Shown: positions 20,516-28,521, numbered from the stretch's first letter. The stretch is 64,000 nt of DNA from Microbacterium karelineae (GCF_009745985.1 NZ_WFIX01000171.1:124001-188000); one strand, 5' to 3'. Translations and numbers: made by a program. The notes: generated by a model not told the origin, from the sequence alone.

Positions 20516-21382
20516 TCAGCCGCGGAGGTCGGCGAGGAGAGCGCGCACGCGGGCGTCGATGTCGTCGCGCACCGCGCGCACCCGCGCGAGCGGCAGCATC
20601 GCCGGATCCTCGAGCTCCCACTCCTCGTAGCGGATCCCCGGATACACGGGGCACGCGTCGCCGCAGCCCATCGTGATGACGACGTCGGACGCGCGCACCG
20701 ACTCGTCCGTCAGCGGCTTCGGGAACTCCGCACCGAGGGGCACGCCGATCTCATCCAGCGCCTCCCCGATCGCCGGCGCGATGCCGCTCGCGGGCGCCGA
20801 CCCCGCCGTGCGCACCGCCACGGCGTCTCCGGCGAGGTGGCGGAGGATCGCCGCCGCCATCTGCGAGCGCCCCGCGTTCTTCACGCACACGAAGAGCACC
20901 GACGGCACCCGGATCGCGGCGCCGGCGTCGCGCAGCGCGTCGAGGCGCTGCGCCGCGAAGGCCGACACTCGTGAGGCGAGCAGCGACTCCTCCCCCGAGG
21001 TGGCCCGCAGCAGCTCGGCGCTCTCGTCGACGACGTGCGCCACGGTGCCCGGCGCGTGCGCCCCGCGATAGCGCTCCGTGAGATCGCGCCGCACCCGTGC
21101 GAGGTCGGGCTCGTGCGGGGTCCGGTGCCCCAGTGTTCGGTCGACGAGAGGCACGGCGTCGTCGGAGACCGAGAACCAGGCTCGGCGGCCGTCCTTCGCC
21201 CTCTCGACGATCCCCGCCTCGAGCAGCTCCCGCAGGTGATGGCTCACGGTGGGCTGGCGCAGCCCGAGCGCGGCAGCGAGCGGCGTGACGCTCTCGCGCC
21301 CGTCGTCCGAGATGCGGATCAGGCGCACGATCCGCGCGCGCGTGGGATCCGCGAGCGCCGCGCGCGCCTGATCCCGATCCAT
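20516..21382 (-). CDS. arsC: ArsR-ArsC fusion protein (regulator fused to arsenate reductase)
   Basis: A 288-residue fusion. Residues 1-85 are an ArsR-type winged helix (LRQPTVSHHLRELLEAG), 92-155 a three-helix segment also seen in the neighbouring ArsC, and 160-288 a low-molecular-weight phosphatase-type arsenate reductase with C166-VKNAGR (Cx5R) and ITMGCGDACPVYPG. The first 165 residues contain no cysteine, so the DNA-binding part lacks the usual arsenite site. A CATAGA-N6-TCTATG dyad overlaps its start codon. ATG at 21382 is preferred to an upstream TTG. It lies downstream of two other arsC genes on the same strand. Confidence 0.9.
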   Translation of the reverse strand: MDRDQARAALADPTRARIVRLIRISDDGRESVTPLAAALGLRQPTVSHHLRELLEAGIVERAKDGRRAWFSVSDDAVPLVDRTLGHRTPHEPDLARVRRDLTERYRGAHAPGTVAHVVDESAELLRATSGEESLLASRVSAFAAQRLDALRDAGAAIRVPSVLFVCVKNAGRSQMAAAILRHLAGDAVAVRTAGSAPASGIAPAIGEALDEIGVPLGAEFPKPLTDESVRASDVVITMGCGDACPVYPGIRYEEWELEDPAMLPLARVRAVRDDIDARVRALLADLRG

Positions 21383-21397
21383 AGATCTCACTCTATG
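21380..21397. promoter_or_regulatory. ArsR-type operator at the start of the ArsR-ArsC fusion gene
   Basis: CATAGATCTCACTCTATG: arms CATAGA and TCTATG separated by six bases, overlapping the ATG at 21382. The same 6-6-6 design occurs at 22491-22508 before the first arsC. The fused regulator is the obvious candidate to bind both. Confidence 0.7.
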
Positions 21398-21406
21398 CAA
21401 CGCGCG

Positions 21407-22048
21407 TCAGCTGCGGGGCGCGAGCTCCTCCGTGAGCCGCTCGACGCGCGCGCGGATCTCGTCGCGCACGCGGCGCACCCCGTCGACATCGAGTTCGGCG
21501 GGATCCTCGAGGTCCCAGTCCTCGTAGCGCTTGCCCGGATACAGCGGGCACGCGTCGCCGCAGCCCATCGTGATGACGACGTCGGCGGCGCGCACGATGT
21601 CGTCCGTGAGCGGCTTGGGGTACTGATGCGCGAGGTCGACATCCAGCTCGGAGAGCACCTCGCGCACGGCGGGAAGGATGAACTCGCCGGGCTGCGATCC
21701 GGCGGAGCGCACATTCACACGATCCCCGGCGACGAGCGTCGTGATCGCCGCCGCCATCTGCGAGCGGCCCGAGTTCTGCACACAGACGAAGAGGATCTCC
21801 GGGTGAGGCTTGGGGATCATGCCGCGCGACTGGCCGAGCGCTGTCAGGCGATCGCCCGCGAAGTGCTCGGCGAGGGCGGGCAGGTGCTCGGTGATCCGCG
21901 CCGAGCGCGCCAGCGTCGCGTACGACTCGAACACGACGCGCTCGACCGTCTCGGCGCTGACGATGCCGTCGAATCGTGACGCGAGGCGCTCCGACGCCCG
22001 CGTGAGGATGGGCGTGACATCGGCGAGGCCGTGCTCGAACGTCGACAT
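21407..22048 (-). CDS. arsC: Arsenate reductase with N-terminal three-helix domain
   Basis: A 213-residue enzyme. Residues 1-80 form a helical extension (ASERLASRFDGIVSAETVER and a following helix); residues 85-213 are the phosphatase-fold reductase with the nucleophile Cys89 in C-VQNSGR and the second motif VVITMGCGDACPLYPGKRYE. Corynebacterial relatives with this extension are monomeric and thioredoxin-linked, while short ones use mycothiol; by analogy this one is of the first kind. It starts 13 bp after the short arsC and ends just upstream of the fusion gene's operator, so all three reductases lie in one minus-strand array. Confidence 0.9.
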   Translation of the reverse strand: MSTFEHGLADVTPILTRASERLASRFDGIVSAETVERVVFESYATLARSARITEHLPALAEHFAGDRLTALGQSRGMIPKPHPEILFVCVQNSGRSQMAAAITTLVAGDRVNVRSAGSQPGEFILPAVREVLSELDVDLAHQYPKPLTDDIVRAADVVITMGCGDACPLYPGKRYEDWDLEDPAELDVDGVRRVRDEIRARVERLTEELAPRS

Positions 22049-22061
22049 GGGTCCGCCTCCG

Positions 22062-22469
22062 CTACGCCGCCGGCGCGATCTCGTCGACGAGCCGCTCGAT
22101 CCGCTTGCGGATCTCGTCGCGGATCGGGCGCACGGTGTCGATGCCCTGGCCCGCCGGATCCTGCAGCTCCCAGTCCTCGTAGCGCTTGCCGGGGAAGATG
22201 GGGCAGGCGTCGCCGCAGCCCATGGTGATGACGACGTCGGACTCCTTGACGGCCTCGGTCGTGAGGACCTTGGGCGTGCGCCCCGCGATGTCGACGCCGA
22301 CCTCGGCCATGGCCTCGACGGCGATGGGGTTGATCTGATCCTTCGGCGCACTGCCGGCCGAGAGCACCTCGACGCGGTCGCCCGCGAGGTGCTGCAGCCA
22401 TCCTGCGGCCATCTGGGAGCGGCCCGCGTTGTGCACGCAGACGAAGAGAACTGTGGGCTTGTCGGTCAT
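22062..22469 (-). CDS. arsC: Arsenate reductase (short, LMW-phosphatase type)
   Basis: A 135-residue single-domain reductase: FVCVHNAGRSQMAAGWLQ with the Cx5R nucleophile Cys11, and VVITMGCGDACPIFPGKRYE near residue 85-104. It converts arsenate to arsenite, taking electrons from thioredoxin or mycothiol/mycoredoxin. A strong ribosome-binding site (AAAGGAGG) precedes ATG 22469. The CATAGA-N6-TCTATG operator lies 21 bp upstream, where it would block the promoter. First gene of the arsC-arsC-(arsR-arsC) array. Confidence 0.92.
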   Translation of the reverse strand: MTDKPTVLFVCVHNAGRSQMAAGWLQHLAGDRVEVLSAGSAPKDQINPIAVEAMAEVGVDIAGRTPKVLTTEAVKESDVVITMGCGDACPIFPGKRYEDWELQDPAGQGIDTVRPIRDEIRKRIERLVDEIAPAA

Positions 22470-22490
22470 GGTGGCCTCCTTTCCATAAAG

Positions 22491-22508
22491 CATAGACCGT
22501 GATCTATG
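22491..22508. promoter_or_regulatory. ArsR-type operator upstream of arsC
   Basis: CATAGACCGTGATCTATG: perfect 6-bp arms CATAGA/TCTATG with a six-base spacer, matching the operator at 21380-21397. Its position 21 bp before the arsC ATG fits repression by the ArsR-ArsC fusion or the standalone ArsR. Confidence 0.75.
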
Positions 22509-22662
22509 AATCAAGAAGGAACGCGCGGTGAACGTTCGACGACGGAACCACGGGCCTTACAGAAGCTCAAGAACTCGGAAACTTAACGCGCCATTCGTCC
22601 ACAAGTTCGGGAATCCGAGCGCCATGATCGGAGAAACACCGCTTCTGGACGACGGAGTCACC

Positions 22663-24330
22663 GTGACCGATCTGCTCGACGCCCCTCCCGCCACCGAGGC
22701 CGCCCGCGCGACCGAGACGGCGGGGCACGCGATCGTCCGCACGCTCGAGGAGCATGGGATCCCGCGCGCCTACGTCGTCCCCGGCGAGAGCTTCCTCGAG
22801 GTGCTCGACGGGCTGCACGACTCGTCGATCGAGACGATCATCACCCGCCAGGAGGGCGGCGCGGCCTATATGGCAGACGCGGAGGGCAAGCTCACCGACC
22901 TGCCCGGCGTCGTCATGGTCACGCGCGGCCCCGGTGCCGCGAACGCACTCGTCGGCATCCACACCGCCTGGCAGGACTCGACCCCCCTCGTGCTGTTCAT
23001 CGGCCTCATCCCCAAAGACCACCGCCAGCGCGAGGCGTTCCAGGAGTTCGACATCCACGGCTGGTTCGAGCGCGGCGCGAAGCGCGTGTTCGTTCTCGAC
23101 TCGGCCGAGCGGGCGAGCGAGGTCACCGCCGAGGCGATCTTCGCCGCGCGGTCCGGCCGCCCGGGCCCCGTCGTCGTCGGGCTGCCGGAGGACATCATCC
23201 GCGAGCAGGTGCCCGTCACGCCGCACCCGCCGATCCCCGTCGCGACGGGCGGCATCTCGCGCGGCGACCAGGTCGCCCTGTCGGACGCCCTCGCGTCGGC
23301 GCGCAAGCCGCTCGTCGTGACCGGCGGAAGCGACTGGACCGCCGAGTCATCGCGCCAGCTGACGGCGTGGCTCGAGCACACCGGCATCGCCGCGGCCGCG
23401 GAGTGGCGCACGGAGGGCGTGGTCGGCAGCGACTCGCCGTCCTACGTCGGCCCGATCGGCTACGGTCGCCCGAAGCCGACATACGACCTCTTCGCGGAGA
23501 CCGACCTCGTCGTCTTCATCGGCACCCTGCCGGGAGACGTGCTCACGAGCTACATCGCCCGCCAGGGATGGGACAGCAGGAACTTCATCGTCTCGATGGA
23601 CGCCCTCCTGCGCGGCCGCTCGGGCGCGGTATCGCACCAGATCGTCGCGAAGCCGCCCGCATTCGTGCGCGACCTCGTCGCCCTCGACATCGAGCCGGAT
23701 CCCGCCTGGCGCGTATGGACGGCGAAGATGCGGCGCCAGCAGGAGGATTTCGCGGCGCTCCCGACGCCGGGGACCTCGGGCCCCGCGCGCATGGACTCGC
23801 TCATGGCGCACCTCGTGCCGCTGCTCGATCGCGACGCCATCGTCACCCTCGGCGCCGGCGAGCACACGAACTGGGCGCACCGCTACATGCCCGTCCGGCA
23901 GCACCCCGCCATGGTGAGCGCGGGCAACGGATCCATGGGCTATTCGATCCCGTCCGCCGTGGCCGCCTCGCTCGACTTCCCCGAGCGGCAGGTCGTGACG
24001 ATCGCCGGCGACGGCGAGTTCCTCATGAACGGCCAGGAGCTCGCGACCGCCCGTCAGTACGGTGCGACGCCCCTCGTGATCGTCATGGACAACGCCGAAT
24101 ACGGCACGATCCGCACGCACCAGGAGCGGCACCACCCCGAGCGCGTCTCGGGCACGCAGCTCGTCAACCCCGACTTCGCCGCCATGGCCGCCGCATTCGG
24201 CGGCTTCGGCGTGCGCGTCGAGGACGACGCCCAGATCCCGCGAGCCGTCGCCGACGCGCTCGAGGCCACGCGCGGGGGCCGCTTCGCCCTCATCCACCTG
24301 ATCGTGGAGCAGCGCGCCCAGGCGTACTGA
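22663..24330 (+). CDS. Thiamine diphosphate-dependent enzyme, acetolactate synthase-like
   Basis: A 555-residue ThDP enzyme. The catalytic Glu lies in ITRQEGGAAYMADA (N-terminal Pyr domain), and the metal/ThDP motif is GDGEFLMNGQELATAR ending in MDN (GDG-x26-N). A central FAD/DHS-like domain lies around residues 190-330. It belongs to the acetolactate synthase/benzaldehyde lyase group; the particular reaction cannot be told. The GTG at 22663, six bases after GGAG, is chosen over ATG 22624, which lacks a ribosome-binding site. A 32-codon ORF with a strong ribosome-binding site follows at 28 bp. No IlvN-type regulatory subunit gene is adjacent, so a biosynthetic branched-chain role is unlikely. 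Confidence 0.85.
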   Translation: MTDLLDAPPATEAARATETAGHAIVRTLEEHGIPRAYVVPGESFLEVLDGLHDSSIETIITRQEGGAAYMADAEGKLTDLPGVVMVTRGPGAANALVGIHTAWQDSTPLVLFIGLIPKDHRQREAFQEFDIHGWFERGAKRVFVLDSAERASEVTAEAIFAARSGRPGPVVVGLPEDIIREQVPVTPHPPIPVATGGISRGDQVALSDALASARKPLVVTGGSDWTAESSRQLTAWLEHTGIAAAAEWRTEGVVGSDSPSYVGPIGYGRPKPTYDLFAETDLVVFIGTLPGDVLTSYIARQGWDSRNFIVSMDALLRGRSGAVSHQIVAKPPAFVRDLVALDIEPDPAWRVWTAKMRRQQEDFAALPTPGTSGPARMDSLMAHLVPLLDRDAIVTLGAGEHTNWAHRYMPVRQHPAMVSAGNGSMGYSIPSAVAASLDFPERQVVTIAGDGEFLMNGQELATARQYGATPLVIVMDNAEYGTIRTHQERHHPERVSGTQLVNPDFAAMAAAFGGFGVRVEDDAQIPRAVADALEATRGGRFALIHLIVEQRAQAY

Positions 24331-24358
24331 TCCACACCGTCCAATGAAGGAGAAGATC

Positions 24359-24457
24359 ATGAACGAATTCATCTACGACAGCGACGCCGACCTGTTCATC
24401 GGGCGCCCCCTCTGGTTCGAGAAGCACCCCTCGCAGGCCGAGGGCGAGGACGTCTGA
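24359..24457 (+). CDS. 32-residue small protein coupled to the ThDP enzyme gene
   Basis: ATG at 24359 follows AAGGAGAAGATC, one of the best ribosome-binding sites in the window. The product starts MNEFIYDSDADLFIGRPLWF and ends HPSQAEGEDV: acidic, with an aromatic/hydrophobic centre and no cysteine. It lies 28 bp after the ThDP enzyme and before a hairpin that should end the transcript, so it is the last gene of a two-gene operon. I do not recognise a family. It is not an IlvN-type subunit. A small accessory subunit or a modified-peptide precursor are both possible; the latter has no support beyond size. Confidence 0.65.
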   Translation: MNEFIYDSDADLFIGRPLWFEKHPSQAEGEDV

Positions 24458-24488
24458 ACAGCACGGATCCCCCGGATCCCGCGCCGGT

Positions 24489-24538
24489 GAGAACGCGCCG
24501 GGAGCAGCGCCGCAGGGCGCCGCTCCCGGCGCGTTCTC
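24489..24538. repeat. Long hairpin element, class II (copy 1)
   Basis: Perfect 17-bp arms GAGAACGCGCCGGGAGC (24489-24505) and reverse complement (24522-24538), with a 16-base loop that itself holds GCGCC/GGCGC. It lies after the small-protein gene and 38 bp before the iron-regulated promoter, so it separates the two operons. Confidence 0.8.
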
Positions 24539-24575
24539 GCGCCAGGGCCACGTGTGACGGCCCGCGGCCCGCGTC

Positions 24576-24604
24576 TTGACAAGTTAGGTTAGCCTCACTT
24601 TACT
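24576..24604 (+). promoter_or_regulatory. Iron-regulated promoter with DtxR/IdeR box
   Basis: TTGACA at 24576-24581 and TTTACT at 24599-24604 are spaced 17 bp, a good sigma-70-type promoter. TTAGGTTAGCCTCACTTTA at 24584-24602 matches the DtxR/IdeR consensus TTAGGTTAGSCTAACCTAA at 15-16 of 19 positions and covers the spacer and -10. Iron-loaded repressor would block transcription of the siderophore precursor operon. Confidence 0.9.
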
Positions 24605-24654
24605 TGCAGGGGTTCGCCGTGCCCGGCGACGTCCGCGATTCGAGAGAGGCTTCC

Positions 24655-25305
24655 ATGGCGCTTCCGCAGATCCGCTCCTACGAGGTTCCGGCCGACATCC
24701 CCGAGCAGCCGCTCGGCTGGCGCATCGATCCCGCCCGCAGCGTGCTGCTCGTGCACGACATGCAGGAGCACTTCGCCTCGGCGTTCGACCGGAACGCCGC
24801 GCCGTTCGCCCCGGCCGTCACGCGGATCGCGGCGCTCGCCGACGAGGCGCGCGCCGCGGGTGTGCCCGTCGTCTACACGGCGCAGCCGGGCGGGCAGAGC
24901 GACGAGGAGCGCGGCCTGCAGCTCGACCTCTGGGGAGCCGGCGTCCCCGCGGGCGAGGGTGAGCGGATCATCGACGCGCTCTGCCCGCAGCTCCGCGACC
25001 GCGTGCTGACGAAATGGCGCTACGACGCGTTCGTCCGCTCGGGCCTCGACGAGCTGCTGCGCGAGCTCGGCCGCGACCAGATCATCATCACGGGCGTGTA
25101 CGGCCACATCGGCTGCCTCATGACCGCGGCGAGCGCGTTCATGTCCGGCAGGCAGGCGTTCCTCGTCGCCGACGCGATCGCCGACTTCTCGCGCGAGGAC
25201 CACGAGATGGCCGTGCGATATGTCTCCCGGCGCTGCGGCGTCGTCGTCGCAGCGGAGACCGTCTCCTCGGAGATCGCGTCCGCGCACGAAGGCGCCGTCC
25301 GATGA
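24655..25305 (+). CDS. entB: Isochorismatase (2,3-dihydro-2,3-dihydroxybenzoate synthase)
   Basis: A 216-residue cysteine-hydrolase-family isochorismatase: LLVHDMQEHFASAF with the catalytic Asp, KWRYDAFVRSGLDELL with the Lys, and ITGVYGHIGCLMTA with the strictly placed region that holds the usual T/A-x-x-C. Unlike E. coli EntB it has no C-terminal aryl carrier domain. It hydrolyses the isochorismate ether to give 2,3-dihydro-DHB and pyruvate. ATG 24655 is the first codon downstream of the iron box with a good context (GAGAGGCTTCC). Its stop overlaps the next start (ATGA). First gene of the iron-regulated operon. Confidence 0.92.
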   Translation: MALPQIRSYEVPADIPEQPLGWRIDPARSVLLVHDMQEHFASAFDRNAAPFAPAVTRIAALADEARAAGVPVVYTAQPGGQSDEERGLQLDLWGAGVPAGEGERIIDALCPQLRDRVLTKWRYDAFVRSGLDELLRELGRDQIIITGVYGHIGCLMTAASAFMSGRQAFLVADAIADFSREDHEMAVRYVSRRCGVVVAAETVSSEIASAHEGAVR

Positions 25306-26597
25306 CGGAGCGCTGCGATGTCGTGGGTGTCGGCTTCGGCCCGTCGAACCTCGCACTCGCGATCGCCCTCCGCGAGACGGCCCCCGCCTGCCGGGCGCGC
25401 TTCTTCGAGGCGCAGGACGGCTTCGGATGGCACCGCGACATGCTGCTGCCCGGCGCGACTCTGCAGGTGAACCACCTCAAGGACCTCGCGACCCTGCGGA
25501 ACCCCCGCAGTCGCTACACCTTCGTGAACTATCTGCAGGAGCGCGGGCGCCTCGTCGACTTCATCAACCTGAAGACGCAGACCCCCACGCGGGCCGAGTA
25601 CCACGACTACCTCGAGTGGGCGGCCGCCGACTTCGGCGATGTCTGCTCCTACGGATCCCGCGTGGTCGGCGTCCGCGGCGTCGGCGCGGAGGGCCGGATC
25701 GACGCACTCGAAGTCGACGTCGAGCAGGGCGGCGAGCTGCGCACGGTCGAGACCTCGCACCTCGTCGTCGCCGCGGGGCTGCGCCCCCGGCTCCCGCGCG
25801 GCATCGTGCCGTCGCAGCGCGTCTGGCACTCCGACACGCTGCTCAGCTCGATCGAGGACATGCCCTACCGCTTCCACCGCCGCTTCGCGGTCGTCGGCGC
25901 GGGGCAGAGCGCCGCCGAGGCGACCGCCTTCCTGCATCGCGAGTTCCCCGACGCCGAGGTGCACGCGATCTTCGGGCGCTTCGGCTACACGCCCGCCGAC
26001 GACAGCCCGTATGCGAATCGGATCTTCGATCCCGCGACGGTCGACGAGTTCCACGGCGCTCCCGCCGCCGTCCGGGAGCGGCTGCTGCGGGTGCACGCGA
26101 GCACCAACTACTCGGTCGTCGACCTCGACCTCATCGAGGAGCTGTATCGCCGCGAGTACGACGAGAGCGTGCGCGGCGATCGCCGCCTGTTCGTCGAGAA
26201 CGTCAGCGCCGTGGAGCGCGCCGTCGAATCGCCACGCGGGGTGACCCTGACGGTGCGCAGCGAGACCCGCGGATCCGCGCGGAAGCTCGACGTCGACATC
26301 GTCGTGTTCGCGACGGGCTACGAGCCCGAGCCGATCGAAGAGCTGCTCCCGGGCCTCGCGCACCGCTTCCAGCGCGACGACCGCGGCGTGCTCGTCGTCG
26401 ACCGCGACTACGCGATCCGCACCGACGACGACTTCGCCCCGGCGATCCACCTGCAGGGCGGCACCGAGCACTCCCACGGCCTGACGTCCTCGCTGCTCTC
26501 GGCGGGCGCGACGCGGGCGGGCGAGATCGCGCACGCCGTCTCGACCCGCTCGGCCGCCGCCTTCGAGCGGCTCCTCGTCGACGAGGTGGCCTCATGA
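25302..26597 (+). CDS. Lysine/ornithine N-monooxygenase (siderophore biosynthesis)
   Basis: A 431-residue flavin N-hydroxylase of the SidA/PvdA/IucD/RhbE class. Landmarks: GVGFGPSNLALAIAL (FAD), LQVNHLKDLATLRNPRSRYT (substrate pocket), FAVVGAGQSAAEATAF (NADPH) and FATGYEPEPIEELL (C-terminal ATGY). It N-hydroxylates the side chain of lysine or ornithine to feed a hydroxamate. It is coupled on both sides by ATGA overlaps with isochorismatase and EntA-like genes, which is notable because the flanking genes make a catechol precursor. Together they imply a mixed catecholate-hydroxamate siderophore. Confidence 0.9.
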   Translation: MTERCDVVGVGFGPSNLALAIALRETAPACRARFFEAQDGFGWHRDMLLPGATLQVNHLKDLATLRNPRSRYTFVNYLQERGRLVDFINLKTQTPTRAEYHDYLEWAAADFGDVCSYGSRVVGVRGVGAEGRIDALEVDVEQGGELRTVETSHLVVAAGLRPRLPRGIVPSQRVWHSDTLLSSIEDMPYRFHRRFAVVGAGQSAAEATAFLHREFPDAEVHAIFGRFGYTPADDSPYANRIFDPATVDEFHGAPAAVRERLLRVHASTNYSVVDLDLIEELYRREYDESVRGDRRLFVENVSAVERAVESPRGVTLTVRSETRGSARKLDVDIVVFATGYEPEPIEELLPGLAHRFQRDDRGVLVVDRDYAIRTDDDFAPAIHLQGGTEHSHGLTSSLLSAGATRAGEIAHAVSTRSAAAFERLLVDEVAS

Positions 26598-27349
26598 GCG
26601 CCGTCGTCGTCACGGGCGCCGCGGGAGGGATCGGCCGCGCCGTCGTCGCCGAGCTCGCGGCCGCGGGCCTCGTGGTCGCCGCGATCGACCGGATCCTTCC
26701 CGACGCGGCAGGTGGGGTGCTCCCGCTCGTCGCCGATGTGTCGGACGAGAACGCCCTGGAGGGCGCGGTGGACCGCGCCCGCCAGGAGCTCGGCCCCCTC
26801 TCGGCCGCGGTCAGCGTCGCCGGCATCTTCCGCGCCGCACCCGTGTTCGAGACGAGCATCGACGACCTCGCCGAGCTCGTGCGGGTCAACGCGGGCGGCG
26901 TGCTCGCGCTCGCGCGCACGGCCGTGCCGCACCTCATCGACGCGGGTGGCGGCGCGTTCGTCGCCGTGACGTCGAACGCCGCGTCGATCCCCCGCAGCGG
27001 GATGGCCGCCTACGCGGCGTCGAAGGCCGCCGCGAACGCCCTCGTCCACTCGCTCGGCCTCGAGGTCGCGGGTGCCGGCGTGCGCTGCAACGTCGTCGCC
27101 CCCGGTTCGACGGACACTCCGATGCAGCACGACTTCTGGGAGAACGGGCCCGGCCGGATCGGGACGGACCGCGGCCACGAGGCCGTGCTGGCGGGCCAAC
27201 CGGAGCTGTTCCGTGTCGGCGTGCCGCTCGGCCGGATCGCGGAGCCCGCCGACATCGCGCGCTCGGTGCGGTTCCTCGTCTCGGACGATGCGCGCCACGT
27301 CACCATGCAGACCGTGACGGTCGACGGCGGAGCGGGGCTCGGCGCATGA
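26594..27349 (+). CDS. entA: 2,3-dihydro-2,3-dihydroxybenzoate dehydrogenase (SDR)
   Basis: A 251-residue short-chain dehydrogenase with VVVTGAAGGIGRAVVAE (NAD binding), the YAASKAAANALVHSL active-site Tyr-x3-Lys helix, and PGSTDTPMQ after strand six, typical of EntA/DhbA. It oxidises 2,3-dihydro-DHB to 2,3-dihydroxybenzoate. It is coupled at its start to the N-monooxygenase and at its end to the isochorismate synthase gene by four-base overlaps. Confidence 0.9.
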   Translation: MSAVVVTGAAGGIGRAVVAELAAAGLVVAAIDRILPDAAGGVLPLVADVSDENALEGAVDRARQELGPLSAAVSVAGIFRAAPVFETSIDDLAELVRVNAGGVLALARTAVPHLIDAGGGAFVAVTSNAASIPRSGMAAYAASKAAANALVHSLGLEVAGAGVRCNVVAPGSTDTPMQHDFWENGPGRIGTDRGHEAVLAGQPELFRVGVPLGRIAEPADIARSVRFLVSDDARHVTMQTVTVDGGAGLGA

Positions 27350-28521
27350 GCACCGCGCACACGATGCCCGACGGCGCGACGGCCGTGTTCCATGGCTCGC
27401 GGCGCACGGTCGTCGCGCACGGGCTTCGTCCGGAGCGCGACCAGCGCGCGCACATCGGGGAGCGGCTCGCCCACGCCCTCGACGAGGGCCCCGGCGTCGT
27501 GCTCGGCGCGCTCGGCTTCGACCCGGCGCGCGATGCGCGGCTCGTCGTGCCGGACCGCGTCGTCAGCGCCGTCACCGCGCGGCGCGGCGTCGAACAGCGC
27601 GCCGAGGTCGCCGCCCGGTCTCGGCGCGACCTCGGGCTCGCCTTCCGCCCCGATCCGTCTCCCGAGGCGTTCGCGGAGGCCGTCTCGCGCGCGGTGGACC
27701 GCATCGAGGCGGGATCCCTCGAGAAGGTCGTGCTGTCGCGCTCGCTCGTCGCGGAGGTCCCGAGCGGCACCTCCCTGCGCGACCTCGTGCGACCGGTCTT
27801 CGACGCGAACCCGTCGGCGTTCGCGTTCGCGTTCGATTTCGGATCCCAGGCCGCGCCGCACGCGTTCTTCGGGGCGAGCCCCGAGATGCTCATCCGGCGC
27901 ACGGGGCTCGCGATCCGCAGCGTGCCGCTGGCGGGCTCGCTTCCCCGCAGCGCCGATCGCGACGTCGACCGGCGGAGGGCGATCGCGCTCGCGGAGTCGG
28001 CGAAGGATCTCGGCGAGCACCGTTTCGTCGTCGACGGCATCGCGCGGGCGCTGCGCCCGTTCTGCTCGGAGCTGCGCGTTCCGGACCACCCCGAGGTCGT
28101 CGCGACGCCGACCATGTGGCACCTCGGCACGACGATCGAGGGCACGCTCGCCGATCGGCGGACGACGGCGGCCGACCTCGTGCTCGCGATCCATCCGACG
28201 CCCGCGGTCGGCGGCGCGCCGACGGCCGACGCGCTCGACGCGATCCGGGATCTCGAGCCGCGTCCGCGCCGGCTGTTCGCCGGGCCCGTCGGCTGGACCG
28301 ACCGATCGGGTGACGGCGAGTGGGCTCTCGGGATCCGCAGCGCCGAGCTCGCGGGGCGCACGCTGCGGCTGTTCGCCGGCGCGGGCGTCGTCGCGGATTC
28401 GGATCCGGACCGCGAGGTCGCCGAGACCGGCGCGAAGTTCCGCACGCTCCTGCGCGCGTTCGGCGCCGACGACGCCGGGCCGCGCCCCGCGCGTGAGGTC
28501 CGCCCGCCCAGCCGTGTCTGA
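27346..28521 (+). CDS. entC: Isochorismate synthase
   Basis: A 391-residue chorismate-utilising enzyme (DhbC/EntC family). The C-terminal chorismate-binding domain shows FFGASPEMLIRR, KDLGEHRFVVDGIA, HPTPAVGGAPTADA and FAGPVGWTDRSGDGEWALG, all diagnostic. It isomerises chorismate to isochorismate, the first committed step to DHB. Fourth and last gene of the iron-boxed operon. The genes that should activate DHB (EntE-type ligase) and assemble the siderophore (NRPS or NIS synthetase) are not within the window. Confidence 0.93.
   Translation: MSTAHTMPDGATAVFHGSRRTVVAHGLRPERDQRAHIGERLAHALDEGPGVVLGALGFDPARDARLVVPDRVVSAVTARRGVEQRAEVAARSRRDLGLAFRPDPSPEAFAEAVSRAVDRIEAGSLEKVVLSRSLVAEVPSGTSLRDLVRPVFDANPSAFAFAFDFGSQAAPHAFFGASPEMLIRRTGLAIRSVPLAGSLPRSADRDVDRRRAIALAESAKDLGEHRFVVDGIARALRPFCSELRVPDHPEVVATPTMWHLGTTIEGTLADRRTTAADLVLAIHPTPAVGGAPTADALDAIRDLEPRPRRLFAGPVGWTDRSGDGEWALGIRSAELAGRTLRLFAGAGVVADSDPDREVAETGAKFRTLLRAFGADDAGPRPAREVRPPSRV

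Noticed and set aside
24359-24457. The 32-codon ORF as a RiPP precursor.
   Set aside because: No modifying enzyme, leader/core pattern or Cys/Ser/Thr-rich core nearby; kept only as an unknown small protein.
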